NCBI RefSeq assembly: GCF_000165425.1
Contig: NW_001799499.1
Coordinates: forward strand, 124,001 to 188,000
Reading direction: 5' to 3'
Source of the DNA: Paramecium tetraurelia
Taxonomy: Eukaryota; Ciliophora; Oligohymenophorea; Peniculida; Parameciidae
DNA length: 64,000 nucleotides
Position numbers and translations under genes: made by a program. Every line of letters begins with the position of its first letter. Position 1 is the first letter of the stretch. The notes under the pieces are model-generated. The model did not search any database. It was given only the letters and a program-made list of their open reading frames with translations, and was not told where the DNA came from. Below, piece by piece: positions 38,620 through 50,173 of this stretch.

Positions 38620-39682
38620 TCAACTATCAATTTTATTTATATTATAGTGAATCTTTGCATTTCTAGTTGTGCTAGGATAAATTCTATTATCAAAATATTT
38701 TTAGGAATCATTAATATTAGTATCAATTTACAATCCTGGACGTGACTAATGCTTTTGAATGCTTACATAATTACCTTTCTAATTAACTCAAAATTTACAT
38801 TCATTTTTAATAGGATTCTTTTCAATGGATCCTATTTATTAGTAGGAACTTTTAATTCTTTAAATTTTAGATGTTTATTAAAATAGATCAATCTCATGGT
38901 TATCTTTTTTGTGATAACTCATTCTTCTCTCTTACAATGTTTAATAGTCCATTATTTTCTTTTGTTATTGCTGGTTTTTTGTGTCTACATATTTTTTCCT
39001 TATTTTTTAGTATTCATCAGCTTGCTATTTCTTTTCATTTTGATGGCTGTTTATTTGATTATTAAGATTATTAAAAATTGCAGGATTCCTTATTTATTCT
39101 ATATTTACCTCCTATTTGTTCTAGTTTTTTGCTTCATTTTTGAGTCCCTTTTATTTTGCTATTAATTCGTCATTGTATTACAATAACTATTTAATAAATC
39201 CTTCATTGGGGTAGACTTACCAACGTTTGCGCTGCAATTGTGATAAGGCTTCTTTGGAACTGACACAGTGTTTTTTCATCAAATATGCAGCCACAATGGT
39301 AGCACTTCTAGATATACCAGCCATACAATGCACAAGTACGTTACCTACTGATCTGGCTTTTTCTATAAAGTCAAAGCAGATTTCGAAATGTCTAGAGATA
39401 TTGGCATTCTCATTATCATCTAAAATTATTTGCTAATAGTATCTCATAGATGAACTGATTTGATTTGGAATTTTAGATGTGCAAATACTGATTATAGACT
39501 TAATTTTTAATTTTTTCAATAATTCAAAGTCACCTTTAATAACTGTAATTAATACATGCACTCTCAATGTTTCCTAAATACAAAGATCCAATGTGGCCGC
39601 AATCTAAAATACAAGTGATATCATCCATTTGTTTCTTGTAGCTCTCAATAAGTTTCTGTTTCATTGGAGAGGGCTAAAACAT
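38620..39682 (-). CDS. Dual-specificity protein phosphatase with long Q/K-rich tail
   Basis: DSP catalytic domain in residues about 25-165: LYLGNIESA start, LDDNENANISRHFEIC, then the P-loop VHCMAGISRSATIVAAY (HCxxGxxRS, catalytic Cys present), and the general-acid Asp in LDDNENA. KRWQVYPNEGFIKQL closes the fold, as in other DSPs. The frame then continues without a break into a Gln/Lys-rich extension of about 150 residues ending NKIDS, which is unusual for a small DSP and may be a targeting or docking part. Introns: 39534-39555 (22 nt) and 38775-38798 (24 nt, spans a TGA). Start at ATG 39680-39682. Confidence 0.88.
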
Positions 39683-39953
39683 TATAAATGCAAGCAACCA
39701 ATCCAAAAATTTAAAATTAAATAATAAATAGCTTATAAAATAACGAATAAGTGTTACATCAAATACTTTGATTTTAGTTTGGTTTATGTGGACAATAATA
39801 AGCTTTGCCAATCAAATGGAATGGTTAGAATAATTAAGTAAAGTTACAAATAATGATGAAATTAAATTGAATTTGGTATTGAAATATAAAAATATATTGA
39901 AATGAGTTTAATGAGCATTGTATTTATTGAATGCAAAATTGATAAATTAATTT

Positions 39954-41816
39954 ATGCATTTCAGATCTTCATCTCAAGGTTCTAGTCCACAGATTGAAAT
40001 TCTGCAATCAGAACGTACACTACTTACAACTCCTGTGACTCAGAGTGCGTTGTTTAAGACATTTACAGAAATGGCAAAAGCGTACGATAAAAAAGTAGGT
40101 TTAGAAAGGCATTTTCAAACTCAATTTAGAGAATTCCATCTCCTCGAGCTAGATTAACACTGTAACTCACTCACAACAAAGCACAACGAGAATAAATTAT
40201 ATCATAATTGACAGAAAGACATTAAGAAGTTATTGGTAATGCTCTAATTAATGGGAATTAAAAAAAATAAAAAATTCGAATTGTATAAAAATAAAAAAGG
40301 AGAGATCACTCACCTAAGAAACCCGTAAACTTAAAAGAAGGAGCGAAAGGTAAATTCATTCATGTATGAACTAGTTTATCAAATGCCAAATTTGGAAATG
40401 CCTACATTTGAAGCAGAATTCGATCATCCTACTGAATTGACCTTTTATAGTGAAATCTAGGAATTCTATAGGAGTGTAAAGTCATTTAGACCCTCATTTA
40501 CCGAAAGCGGCACCATGATATTCTATGGAGACTCACTATATTTATATGGTGGCATAGCAGGTGACGGCATAAGAGATGAAATGCTACGATTTGATTTAAG
40601 TAAAAATTTCAATTAACTAGGATATTAGGAATGGTATATGGTTGAAGGTTTAGGTGAAAAGCCAAAAAATGGTAGAGCTGCTCACACTTTGATCTCAATG
40701 AGAAACCACTTTATATTGTTTGGAGGAGCTTGTAAATTCAATGTAAAGTTGAAGATCAGAGAATGTTTCAATACAGTTTATGATTATAATGTCACGATGA
40801 GATTTTGGGAGAAAATAAACACACAAGGAGATTACATAGAACCACGTAGACATCACAAAGCATGTGTTTATGGGTGGAAATGGATGTTGATTTATGGTGG
40901 TATTAACAGCAACGAGCAAGTATTGAGTGATACAGCTCTGTACAACATTGAAAAGATGATTTGGAAATAGTGGGATGTCAAATCAACTCCAATTTGTTGT
41001 CATTCCATAATCAATATCTCATTGTCAACCAAATTCAATGATAACACAACTGATTTAATTCCAGCTGAAATCATATATTCCTTTGGTGGAAAAGATTAAA
41101 CAGGAAACTCTACTAACTTTATTAAGAAACTCTTATTTTACCCTAATACTACGACTGCCATCGCCTGGGAAACCATTCAAGCAGGAGGCAAACCTCCTTT
41201 GCCTTGTCATAATCACACTATGGAGTACATTAAAAAGATACAAGGAATCATCATCTTAGGAGGATAGAGAGATGATTTAATTAATGGTTCTTTGGAATCA
41301 AACTAATGTTTTATTTTCTATCCTCAGTTAAATTTGTGGTAAGAAGTATAGATGGAAGGTAATAATCTCCCTAGATGTGCTCACACTTCGGTGTTATTGA
41401 GTTCTAAAATTGCTGTTTTTGGAGGAATTGGGAATGGAAGGTACTTAGAACCTTTGATCAACTATATAGAGACAGATTAGACATAGGTTTCATCCAAAAT
41501 TACAAAAGAATAATTTAATAAAAGATAAACTTAATATTTATTGATAAAATAAAAGTCAAGTCTAGATAGGATTGAATCTCTGAATTTCACTCCTAAATAA
41601 CTTCCATCTTTTCATAATGATAGTTACAAAGGGTTGGGATTTAAAATACACACTAAAAAACTCTAAAGTTATTCAACTAAATCATTTCAACCCCAAAAAA
41701 GACAAGCCTTAATTAGATATGATATTTTGATTGGTTTTGTGAGCAGAGTAATTGAAGATAATAAAGATATATTAAATAACTTTGATAAATTCATGAGAAG
41801 ATAATCAATAAAATGA
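39954..41816 (+). CDS. Kelch-repeat protein
   Basis: About 605 residues. The first 160 are disordered and basic (SALFKTFTEMAKAKAFSNSI, then KKQKIRIVQKQKRRDHSPKK). The kelch propeller begins near residue 170 with blades showing the Gly-Gly and Trp marks: LYLYGGIAGDGIRDEML, FILFGGACKFN, WMLIYGGINSNEQ, IYSFGGKDQTGN, IIILGGQRDD and IAVFGGIGNG, so six blades. A basic C-terminal tail of about 130 residues follows. Introns: 40082-40104 (23 nt), which joins the first exon, and 40350-40374 (25 nt); the long 3' exon has none. Likely a protein-binding scaffold; no enzymatic role visible. Confidence 0.87.
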
Positions 41817-43199
41817 GTATATGCTTTAAGTTGTTATTATTAGAGTTGTAACTAATATTAAAAATCATTTTTAATATATATTATTCTTAAGTTATTTTTA
41901 TTTTCGACTACATTCTATATGATTTCTCGAAGCAAATTATGTTTTCAAATGTTTTAATGGAATAATCATTCTTAATGATAATTATTTTAAATTAAGCTCT
42001 ATTAGAGAAAAAAAACATATGAGATTAGAAATTCTCAATTTAATTTAGATGTTAATCAGAATTAAGTAAAAAATTATTTAGATTGAGAAAACATTTGTTT
42101 ACAAGAATTTAGATGGTTAGATTATTATTGGATTGCAGTTCCTTTCTAAAAATGTTGGATTTGAATATAGATATGAAAATAAATTTCTACTCATTTTAAT
42201 TAGTAAAGGATTGATATATCTTAATGTTGGGAACATGGGATTATTTGAAAATAAATAAGATTTATATGTTACAGAAAAAAAAAAGTGAAATTTTAAGGAC
42301 AGGAAAAGATCTTATAAATTTATAATATTAATAACAAGATTATAAGAATGATTAGTTGAATTAGTTACTTGATGAATATATATTAAATTTTATTATAGAC
42401 ATTCATTCAAGATTTAGAACCTTTATAAATAAAATACATAGTTTAATTTAGGTTGAGACTAATAATTGAATTGTAAACAACTTATAAGAGTTGATTTTAA
42501 TATTTAAAAATCACTAAAATTTCATATCATTTTAAGAATCGGATAGATATACAATTTTAGTAATTAAAGAAAATTCAATCACATAATCTTTATGAGCAAT
42601 CAAGATTAACAAAATAAACTTATCTTATTCATGAAATAACAATAAATATTTAACTGTTTATTGTTAAAAAGATAAATATTAATAATTTCAGATTTAGCCA
42701 TTTCAAGTAGTGTTTTGAAGGTCGTTTCATTTATTGATTAATTGAAATGTATAACAGTAATTAATTTATTTATTTGTTGAAGATAATGTTGAAAGAATTG
42801 ATATTTTCTCATTCCAAAATGATTAATTCTAAACAAACATTTACAATTTTTAATAATGAGAATTTTGATGCCAGTTACCTTAGAATCAAAGACTATGATA
42901 TAGTTATATTCAATTAAAGCTCATGATGAGGATATTTATAAAATACAATTATTTGATTCCATATGACACTTGATAACAAGTAGCAAAATAAATATAGTCA
43001 AATATTGGTTATATAAATATTAGTTTGATATTCTATTTAACATTGATATTCTTCCACTTCAAAAAGAACATGTTACAGAATATTAGGTTACTATTAGACA
43101 ATAAGGTGAGGGATATAATAAATAATCAATTAAGTTATAATAAATGATAGCAGAAATAGAGGACTTAGATCATTGGCAATGATACATATTTATTTACAT
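41817..43199. pseudogene. Gene-poor region with possible PP2C-like remnants
   Basis: About 1.4 kb with no complete gene I can build. The plus strand has a clean 80-codon ORF, 42049-42288, containing FLLILISKGLIYLNVGNMG, which looks like the PP2C strand pair normally reading LYVANVGDSR but with the GDSR lost. Further on, FDASYLRIKDYDIVIFNQSS (near 42860-42925) resembles the next conserved PP2C strands, again degraded, and a frame ending EIEDLDHWQ stops near 43180. Order and strand agree with a decayed PP2C copy, but the matches are short and could be chance. The region between 42290 and 42840 shows nothing. Confidence 0.33.
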
Positions 43200-43544
43200 T
43201 CATTTACGTTAAGGAGAGGACATTAAAGATCGACTTGATTTGAATTTACTATTTGTTAAAATTGGTCTAATTGCAATAGGTCTTTTCTTTTCTACTTTCT
43301 AGCAATCTTATTCATTCTCTTCTGTATCTGCAAGATCGAGCAAACTACGCCTTGCAATTACAGTGTTGTCAGTTTCAATTTTATTCAACGATGGGTGTTT
43401 TTAAATGATCAAGTCTATGATTCTACATACACACACTTCCATACCTTTCAATTTCCCCTTCTGTTTTGTGTCAATCTGTCTTTGTTGATGCATCATGTAC
43501 ACTGTATAGAATAGTTTTCCTTATATTGTGTCAAATTTATGCAT
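43200..43544 (-). CDS. Small basic hypothetical protein
   Basis: Intronless 114-residue ORF, ATG 43542-43544 to TGA 43200-43202. It begins MHKFDTIQGKLFYTVYMMHQ, has a Lys-rich stretch (TKQKGKLKGMEVCVCR), an acidic segment (DLADTEENEQD) and a basic Ser-rich end (FKSSRSLMSSPQRK). The codon content is balanced and unlike random AT-rich sequence, so I take it as real. No family recognised, no membrane segment. Confidence 0.62.
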
Positions 43545-44005
43545 CTGGGTTAATAATAATATCAATTAATATTAATATCTTAACTTTTATATTTTAACAT
43601 TTAATAACATTTATCCCCTTAATATTCTAGCTAAAGTCTTAAAGGTTTATATTTTGTTATTAAAAATTCAGAACCTTTTTTGGAAACTCATAAATACTTC
43701 ACAGTATTAAAGGATACGAAAAGGAATCTCTAACTGAAGCGATGGATTAACTTTAATGATCACATAAATGACTTAAGAAATCAATAAAATATGTGAATCT
43801 AATTAATAAGGTCATTTGATTACTTATAGATTTAATTAATTATTGTAAATTCTTTAGAATAACAATTAGGGATAAACTAAAAAAACAAAGAAATCCCCAT
43901 CTCAAGTGAGAGATTAGTTTTGAGACTAAGAATTCAACTTGTATTTTGAGTTCGATTTTAGAATGATGTAGTATGTATGATTAAAATTGATTTATTATAA
44001 TAAAA
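43545..44005. other. Intergenic region, no supported gene
   Basis: About 460 bp between divergent genes. A plus-strand frame from ATG 43760 (MITQMTQEINKICESNQQGH) runs about 60 codons to a TGA near 43922; it could be an upstream exon of the PX gene but I could not join it. Otherwise nothing is visible. Confidence 0.35.
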
Positions 44006-45844
44006 ATGTAATACTAACTCAACATTATTGATATTGATGGGTTTGAGAATAAATGGTATTATAAATTGAGAATTACAAACAATTAAAATAGTTGTTATCG
44101 TGATGTACGCGTACGATTTTAGGATTTGAATCAAATGCACAGAAATCTTTAAAATGAAAATTATTATTCAAATGTAAAAGAGAATTTGTATTTTTGTTAT
44201 TAGTTACCATTATTTCCTGAGAAATCTCTATTGATTTCATGGATTCAGAGTAATGATAGCAGAGAGGAATTATTGGAGAACAAAGAGGCTATTTAAAACT
44301 ATTTATCAGCGATCAACAAGTACAAAAAATTGTTCTAAATATAAGGAATCCACCATTTAAATATGAAGCAATTAATTAATTCGTGTAAAATACATATGAC
44401 CCTAAGAGGAGTACATAATTAAGATTCTTGAACATAAATAAAGATGCATTTTATTAAGTCCACATAAAAAAAAGTATTATAAAGAAGGGCAAATTCAATA
44501 AGATCTTTCTTGTGAAGGGCGAATATTAAGACAGAGTTGTGCATTAATTCTTGATGCCTTCGAATGATGCGGCAAAAAAAGACTACGAGAATTACAAAAG
44601 AGCCTAATTATTAATTACCGATCATACCTACATAGTGAAATGTCATGAGATAGGATAAATCACGAAGAAGAAGCCATTCTTTTAGAGAAAGCAAAAGAAG
44701 ACAATTTACAACGCGTTGGAAATTGCACAAGACTCATCCTATGACATTATCTATGCAATTGAAGATTACGCACAATAGCCAATAAATAAACTAATCCAAA
44801 AGCGATAGGAGAGATAGGAGCATTTCAAATTAGAAACAATCTCAGAGGCACTTATTACTCTGATAAATGTGGCTTAATATTTGCAGTTTTTGTAAATTTT
44901 TTAGAAATAATTTTCTGTGACCAATTTCTATTATGATGAAAAGTTCGGATTCAAGGTCGGGGGATTTACACCATTATATACATACAAGAAAAAGTATAGA
45001 TTAAAGAATGAGACTGAGCCCAACACATACAAGGCTCTCAATCCGCCAGAGTTGTGTGGATCTGCAGGTGGCTATACGATGAAAAACAATTTGAATTCTT
45101 CCATTAAAACTGATGTTTGGCAAATTGGAATTGTGATTCTCTCAATGGCCTCACTCACTTTGCCATTGGATCTGATATGGAGTGAGGCAATTGAGGAGAA
45201 ATTAAAATTAGTGCAATATAAACATGGGTATAAAGTATATAAAATTAGGGAAAAATTAGCTTTTTTACTTAAGAATATGCTATAACGAAATCAAAATGAC
45301 CGGTCTTCTATCAATGATATCATCATACCTGCCCAATTGTTGATGCCCATGAATTTAACCTAATTCAAGCAAGTCAGATCAATCGAAAGATTATAGGTAT
45401 GAATGCTTTAACAAGTAGATCGCATCCATATCTCAGTAGTAATTGGAAGACATGGATAAATAGTTTAAAGAGAAAGCCTCGGATAAAAAATATATTGTAC
45501 ATTTGACAATTGATAAATTCATTGTCCAATAAATATTTCTATTCAATTTGGAACGGATTAAGAGAGAATTTGTGATACAATTGCACATTAACGTATCTCC
45601 TTAAACTATACCAGATGATTTGATTGACAAAATGATGTCAAGTTTAATTGAGTACCAACATCTGTAATTATTGGTACTTAATCTTAAGAAATGCACGATA
45701 TCTGATTAAGCCTAAAGGAATATCATTAATTCGGTCTAAAATATCACAAAACTCAAATAATTAACATTGGATATCAGTGGAAATCAAACAATCCCAATTT
45801 CAATTCCACAATCAAAAAACAGAGTGGTTGTATATAACCAATGA
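44006..45844 (+). CDS. PX domain plus degenerate kinase (pseudokinase) plus repeat tail
   Basis: Residues 1-115 fit a PX domain: YYKLRITNNQNSCYRDVRVR, FQDLNQMHRNL, the Pro-rich LPLFPEKSLL and SREELLENKEAIQNYLSAI. A kinase-like fold follows (GKFNKIFLVKGE, NPPELCGSAGGY, KTDVWQIGIVILSMA, the C-lobe marks), but I find no VAIK lysine, no HRD and no DFG, so it should not catalyse phosphotransfer. The C-terminal 140 residues contain LVLNLKKCTISDQ and LKQLTLDISGN, LRR-like. PX domains bind phosphoinositides on endosomes, so a membrane-recruited scaffold is the natural inference. Introns: 44320-44345 (26 nt) and 45397-45418 (22 nt). An unused intron-like GTATAT...TTAG at 45236 stays in frame as coding. 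Confidence 0.75.
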
Positions 45845-45961
45845 CATATTTTACATATTTTACATAAGTTAAGTATTTTTAATTCATCCTGATGATTAGT
45901 ACTTTCATTCAAAATAACTTATTGATCTAAAATTCACAATATTAAAATACAAATTAAACAA

Positions 45962-47749
45962 ATGAGTTATTAAGTGATATTCTTGATTTTGATTAAGCTA
46001 AGTGTCCAATCCACCAGAGTCAGGACTAAAGAATCATATACAATGAATCATGAAATTGAAGAAGACACCATTAGAATGGCTCATAAAAAGCAAACTGTGT
46101 ATGTGCTTAAGTAGATATCTTGACATAATCAAAGTTTGACTAATGCATATGATGTTGATGTATTTGATGAATCTGAATCTGACGATCCAATCTAGACTCC
46201 CATTCTTTCTCTGGATACTAAAGACGTTGAATCATTAGAAGTGAAAAATTGTAATCAATGAGTTCTAATTTTAGAATGCGTAGGATTTCCTAAACACCCC
46301 TAATTAAAGGAGATTTTGCAATATAAAATAAAAGATGCCACCGAGGATTCCTATTATACAGATATGGTGACTCTGTCGGAGTATTCAAATTTATTTTTAA
46401 TGACACAAGAACTACAACTTATATAGGTTAAACTACGTTGCAGTGATTCTGGATGGATTGCCTAAGAATCACAGAGCGTCTTTGATTTGAAAAAGTAATT
46501 GAAATTGCCGAATTCAACTATAATAGCCAACGCTTAATTCAGTTGTCCAAAAGTAATTATTTGAGCCTATCCCTAAGAAACATCTAAGTTGCTTAATCAT
46601 AACTCCCTTTGGAGGGTTTTGGGTATCCAAATTTTCAGATTTTGATTCTAATGATTTGCCAATTGAACCTCATCCTGAATATAGGATTTTACAAAGAAAG
46701 GTTGTTCACAAAGTATCCACCTTTGGAGAATACTTAGCTGTGGCTGTGGGGGACGATGGCGTAGATCTCTATACTTACGAACAGGAGCCCTAAGACATAT
46801 ACAAAAGAAGCATACTTCACTTATTGACCATCTCAAAGTAATAGTTCAATGTCACAATCAATATTATTGGAGTGAAGATTGTGGATGACAGACTCTTTTG
46901 TTTAGATGACACCTAAGGATTGTACATTTTCAATATTTCCAATATCCAAAAGCCAGTCCTGATAATGGATATACATATACCCAGAACTGTAGCATTTGAG
47001 GTGTACGAGAACACTATTCTTGTTGTCGCCTAGACTCCAAGTAATATTGAGTACATCTTGGAAATCTTCATTGATTTGAGGGATCACTCCTATTTTGTGA
47101 ATAGAGTTTATGTTGATGATTTTACATATAGGGACATGTAGATAAATCCCAATTATGCATTTTTGATAGGAGAAGAAGCTCATCTTATAATCAAACATTC
47201 GATTTTCAATGGGTTTGTGAAATACAATAAGGAATTGGTGAAGACTTTCTTTGAAAACTAATTGGTGCGTTTTGAATTATACAGCAAATCAAGTGAACCT
47301 GCAGAGCTAAGATTCAAGGAGACTTTTTATTATGTAGGCTTATCTCGTTAAGCCATTCACGTATGGAAATTCATGGATTATCATGCCTTTTTATTATGCA
47401 GTTTTGATGAGAAGTCAGAACATGAAATCATAGTTAAATTGAACTCGACATCCTGTGATTAAAATAATCAGAGGGACAGTCTATATCAATAATGCTAAGC
47501 AGAGTAGAAAATCAATATCCTAGTCTCTGGACCATTATTCTACTCAGACACCTTTACAGTTTTGGTCTTTATTCTAATTTTCTTGGGAGTAATAATATTT
47601 ATAAGTTTTAGATTGTTTTGTGTATCATATGTATTTGTGTATGTGTTCGTTGGAGAAGATTGCTGAGAGAACTAGAAGATAACAGATATTAGTTAAAAGA
47701 AATGAAGAGGTACGGACAATTACCGGAATAGGAATAAAATCAAATATGA
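45962..47749 (+). CDS. Type I membrane protein with probable luminal beta-propeller
   Basis: A signal peptide (MSYQVIFLILIKLSVQS) starts a luminal region of about 500 residues with WD/propeller-like strands (STFGEYLAVAVGDDGVDLY, RLFCLDDTQGLYIFNIS, TILVVAQTPSNIEYI) and several Cys. One transmembrane segment near the end (TFTVLVFILIFLG, then CIICICVCV) leads to a short cytosolic tail (RWRRLLRELEDNRYQLKEMK). Introns: a 24-nt one near 46111, another 24-nt one near 46251, a 25-nt one near 46552 and a 23-nt one near 47590 that yields the TM-to-tail join and the stop at 47747-47749. Receptor or sorting function is possible; no family is recognised with confidence. Confidence 0.7.
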
Positions 47750-47776
47750 TATTCTCTAAAATTGTTAATTTTAATT

Positions 47777-48657
47777 ATGCGTGGATCCTTGATTTCAGCA
47801 CCCTTTCTCGGATATTTGCTAAAACTGTAAGCAAAAATCAGAGTGGCCAATGTCATAATGACAGAGTAGCCTCTAACCAAAGAAGGCAATGCCGAGATGT
47901 CTCAGAAGTTGTGTGCGTAATTGTATTAAGTAAATAACTAGCAATCAATCTGTGGTTAATTTGTGTGACATCACTGCTTAATTAAAACCAGCAGCAAGGT
48001 TGCTACCATAATAATAATTGTTTGATCAATTTGTCAAGGAAAATTAATTTGATTTGCAAACTCCAATAGTATTCTTTGATGAACACATACACTTTGCAGC
48101 CAGAGCCTGGTTCACTTTCAGATATTTCGGATTCAAAAACGTATTCGTTTTGGATGGTGGATATTCAAAATGGAAGAATCATTAGCCAGCTGAATTTTAG
48201 GAACACAATATTTGTATATAATAATTTCATAAATACAGAGGATCAACCAAGATTTTAAGGTAGAATCGTGAGCACATCTGAAGTTTCTAGAATTTCCTAG
48301 TTAAAACACTCTAACGATCCAAATGGGGAGGAGTGGGCCATTGTTGACACTCGAGATAGTAATCGTTTTAAAAAAGGCTCGATTCCTGGATCTATTAATA
48401 TAGAATTCTCAGAATATCTTAATCGGGATAAAACCATGAAGTCTGATGAAGATCTTAGATAAGTGTATTAAAAGAATGGAATCGATTTGAACAAAACAAG
48501 AATAATTAATACCTGCTAAACTGGAAAACTAGCCTGTATAGCAACAATTGCCCAAGAAATTTTGAAAACTAAATAGTAAGTTATATTTATGAAACTTAGG
48601 CAAATCCTTTACGATGGATCTTGGGAAGATTGGAAATTGGAGAACCATAAGAAATGA
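47777..48657 (+). CDS. Two-domain rhodanese / mercaptopyruvate sulfurtransferase
   Basis: Thiosulfate or 3-mercaptopyruvate sulfurtransferase. The first, usually inactive, domain is seen from LLPQQQLFDQFVKEN through WFTFRYFGFKNVFVLDGGYS. The second domain has EEWAIVDTRDSNRFKKG, SIPGSINIEF, the catalytic loop IINTCQTGKLAC with its Cys, and the closing LYDGSWEDWKLE typical of the family's C-terminus. The loop CQTGK differs from the usual CGTGV/CRKGV, so substrate choice is open. Introns: near 48212 (25 nt) and near 48573 (24 nt). The N-terminal exon(s), MRGSLISAPFLGYLLKLQAK, are joined in a way I could not fix. It starts 27 bp after the upstream stop. Confidence 0.8.
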
Positions 48658-48708
48658 AATATATAATAAAAATTATAATGATTATAATTATTTTTTTAAT
48701 AATAATTT

Positions 48709-48927
48709 ATGGAGAAGAAACTATTATCAACTCCTTCCGAAAAACTGGCAGCAGATGCCGCTGATGAAGTGACTTGTCAAAACCACATGAATGCTTATAC
48801 TTCTTGTCTTTAAAAACATTCACTTACAAATAACTATAAGGAATGTGTCAAACATATGGCTTAATTTCGATATTGTCTTATTATGGCTGCCAAAGTCCAA
48901 ACGGAAGCACAAAAAAAGCCAGAGTGA
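48709..48927 (+). CDS. Twin CX9C (CHCH) mitochondrial intermembrane-space protein
   Basis: A 72-residue intronless gene with two exact CX9C helices: CQNHMNAYTSC and CVKHMAQFRYC. This is the coiled-coil-helix fold imported and oxidised by Mia40 (COX17/19/23, CMC and CHCHD families). Length and the absence of a presequence fit; there is no extra CC copper motif like that of COX17, so a CMC or CHCHD7/COX23-type assembly factor is more likely. N-terminus MEKKLLSTPSEKLAADAADE, C-terminus basic. It follows the sulfurtransferase by 51 bp on the same strand. Confidence 0.88.
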
Positions 48928-49135
48928 ATTAATTTTTTTTAGAATATTGCTCATTAATAAATAAAAATAATGCATTTCATTTATATCAGCATAATTCCTC
49001 ATATCAGAAATACCTTATAAACTAATCGTATTTGAAATCATCCAAATAATACATATTTATTTTATGAGCTAAATAGATATAACTTTAACCATTTATAAAA
49101 TAACACAAACATTTTAGATTTTTCAATGCTAAAAT

Positions 49136-49481
49136 ATGAGTAATTTAGAAGAACAAACTTAATTGTTAGTAAGTTTTAACTATTGTTCAGTCTTCAGTAT
49201 CAAATTTTATAGTATTTGATGATGGTGATAATACATATTTACTTAGAACTAAATCATCCTAAAAATTTTGTATTGGCAATTACCATAGAATAAAAAAATT
49301 AGAAACTTAGAGTAAGAATAATAATAATTTGGACTTTGAAATATTATTAGGGAAATCAATCATATTTTTTAATTTATTAAACTCGACAATAATATATTAT
49401 TATATGTTAATTAATCATTTTCAGAGTTATCAATTGACTTCTGATTAAATTTTCAATACTATAGAATATGGAGCAAGCTGA
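49136..49481 (+). CDS. Uncertain small gene, overlaps the next start
   Basis: ATG 49136-49138 opens MSNLEEQTQLL; after a 22-nt intron (GTAAGTTTTA...TCAG, about 49169-49190) the frame reads SSVSNFIVFDDGDNTYLLRTK and on to TGA 49479-49481. The end overlaps the ATG of the next ORF by 14 bp in another frame, so the two may be exons of one gene, or this one may be decayed. No family; the DDGDNTYLL phrase only faintly recalls Trm6-type N-termini. Confidence 0.35.
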
Positions 49482-49943
49482 TTTACATCTCATTATTTAG
49501 GAAAGGACAATAATGATATTGATTTATAATGAATATATGAATAAGTCTATAGTGGTAGAGGAGATTTAGATTAAAGAAATTAAAATTCAAGTGTTGCTTT
49601 AGCTTAACAGAAATGCTGATACTTTTGGACATATCAAACTAGATAATATTGCGAGCATATTTGATTGCAATTCTAATTAAGTATACTTTTACATTAAAAA
49701 TTCCAGAGATGGATGAAGAGTTGTTATATCGAGTTTTAAGAAGTATGAACCCTTTTAAGAGAATGATCTTATTATTAATTTCAACAGAATAGATGTAGGA
49801 TGGAAAACACCTATTGAAGATATTAAGATGAGATTTTTATCATCTTAATAATAATCAATTTATAAATAGTTGCACTTGTAAAATTTAGATTGAAATAGAG
49901 GTCGAGTAGATATGGAGATATAATTAAGATGCCTTGTTATTGA
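49468..49943 (+). CDS. Hypothetical protein, small
   Basis: ATG 49468-49470 gives MEQADLHLIIQERTIMILIY and a balanced hydrophobic/charged frame. Two introns (about 49682-49707, 26 nt, and 49730-49748, 19 nt) together remove a TGA and keep the frame through FQENDLIINFNRIDVGWKTP; a third, 21-nt, intron with an internal TGA may lead to the stop at 49941-49943. About 130 residues, soluble, not recognised. The intron solution is self-consistent but not unique. Confidence 0.45.
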
Positions 49944-50173
49944 AAAGGTATAAAGTTGTCATGTTCTGTTCATATGTAAGATTTAGAATTTATTTACTAA
50001 TCATAATTTAAATGATATTATTTTATTACAATTTTGTTGTCATTTATATAAAATCTTTAATATGCTATCAAAATTAAGATGAATAAGTAATTTTATTTTA
50101 TATGATTTATCAACAAACTGTTTCTCTAATCTTTACATTTGCTTATAATTAATTTTTTAATAAATATTGTCCA

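Noticed and set aside
38896-39165. An 89-residue hydrophobic plus-strand ORF (MVIFFVITHSSLL...)
   Set aside because: It lies opposite the Lys/Gln-rich extension of the dual-specificity phosphatase gene; AAA/AAG-rich coding gives Phe/Leu-rich antisense frames.
45236-45260. An intron-like GTATATAAA...TTAG of 25 nt in the PX-pseudokinase gene
   Set aside because: Reading through it keeps the frame and a sensible helix, while removing it would shift the frame; probably not used.
49136-49481. Assignment of the small ORF to the Trm6 tRNA methyltransferase subunit
   Set aside because: Only a short N-terminal phrase is similar; the rest of the protein and the expected conserved YS-K-YLK region are absent.
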